From contig CADBSQ010000041.1 of NCBI GenBank assembly GCA_902797415.1, positions 1 to 5,389 on the forward strand: 5,389 nucleotides of DNA. The letters run 5' to 3'. Origin of the DNA: an uncultured Erysipelotrichaceae bacterium. GTDB lineage: Bacteria > Bacillota_I > Bacilli_A > RF39 > UBA660. The notes beneath the pieces were generated by a model. The model saw only the letters and a list, made by a program, of their open reading frames with translations. It was not told the origin of the DNA and searched no databases. Both the position numbers and the translations under genes were made by a program. How positions within the stretch are numbered: the stretch's first letter is position 1; each line of letters begins with the position of its first letter. Below, piece by piece: positions 5,389 through 5,389 of the stretch.

Positions 5389-5389
5389 A

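Noticed and set aside
1..5389. CRISPR array, tRNA/rRNA genes, insertion sequence or riboswitch
   Set aside because: No spaced direct repeats, no cloverleaf or rRNA-like GC-rich stretch, no transposase or terminal inverted repeats, and no leader long enough to hold a riboswitch.

Overview
The window is AT-rich (roughly 30% GC by eye) and carries one tightly packed minus-strand operon of six genes, read from the right edge to about position 229. The base composition, strong AAGGAG-type ribosome binding sites, a LemA protein and a SipW-type signal peptidase next to its substrate all point to a low-GC Gram-positive: Bacilli/Clostridia or a wall-less-related lineage of that group. Every Trp codon I checked is TGG, and the six genes end in TAA or TAG, so the standard bacterial code fits better than the Mycoplasma code.

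In transcription order the operon holds: (1) a membrane-anchored, McrB-like AAA+ NTPase (5355-3817, GTG start); (2) a DUF2357 protein of the kind that partners McrB, but without a visible PD-(D/E)xK nuclease domain (3803-2682); (3) a SipW/ER-type signal peptidase with a Ser/His active site (2704-2138); (4) a secreted protein with a SipW-dependent-type signal peptide, related to TasA/camelysin (2151-1561); (5) a single-pass membrane protein whose outside part is two copies of one ~82-residue domain (1530-817); (6) LemA (804-256). Gaps are 12-30 nt or the genes overlap (23 and 14 nt), and no internal terminator or clear internal promoter is visible. A hairpin plus U-tract overlapping the lemA stop codon ends the unit.

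The left ~255 bases hold the lemA terminator, a 37-codon open remnant on the minus strand that looks like the tail of a decayed gene, a second and very similar hairpin terminator that works in both directions, and what may be the last 21 codons of a plus-strand gene entering from the left edge.

Taken together, five of six products are membrane-bound or exported, and the sixth (DUF2357) is the expected partner of the membrane-bound AAA+ protein. My inference is that this is an envelope-associated McrB/DUF2357 machine linked to a secreted, SipW-processed surface protein, rather than a conventional DNA-cutting McrBC restriction system. The linkage is seen directly; the joint function is not known to me.
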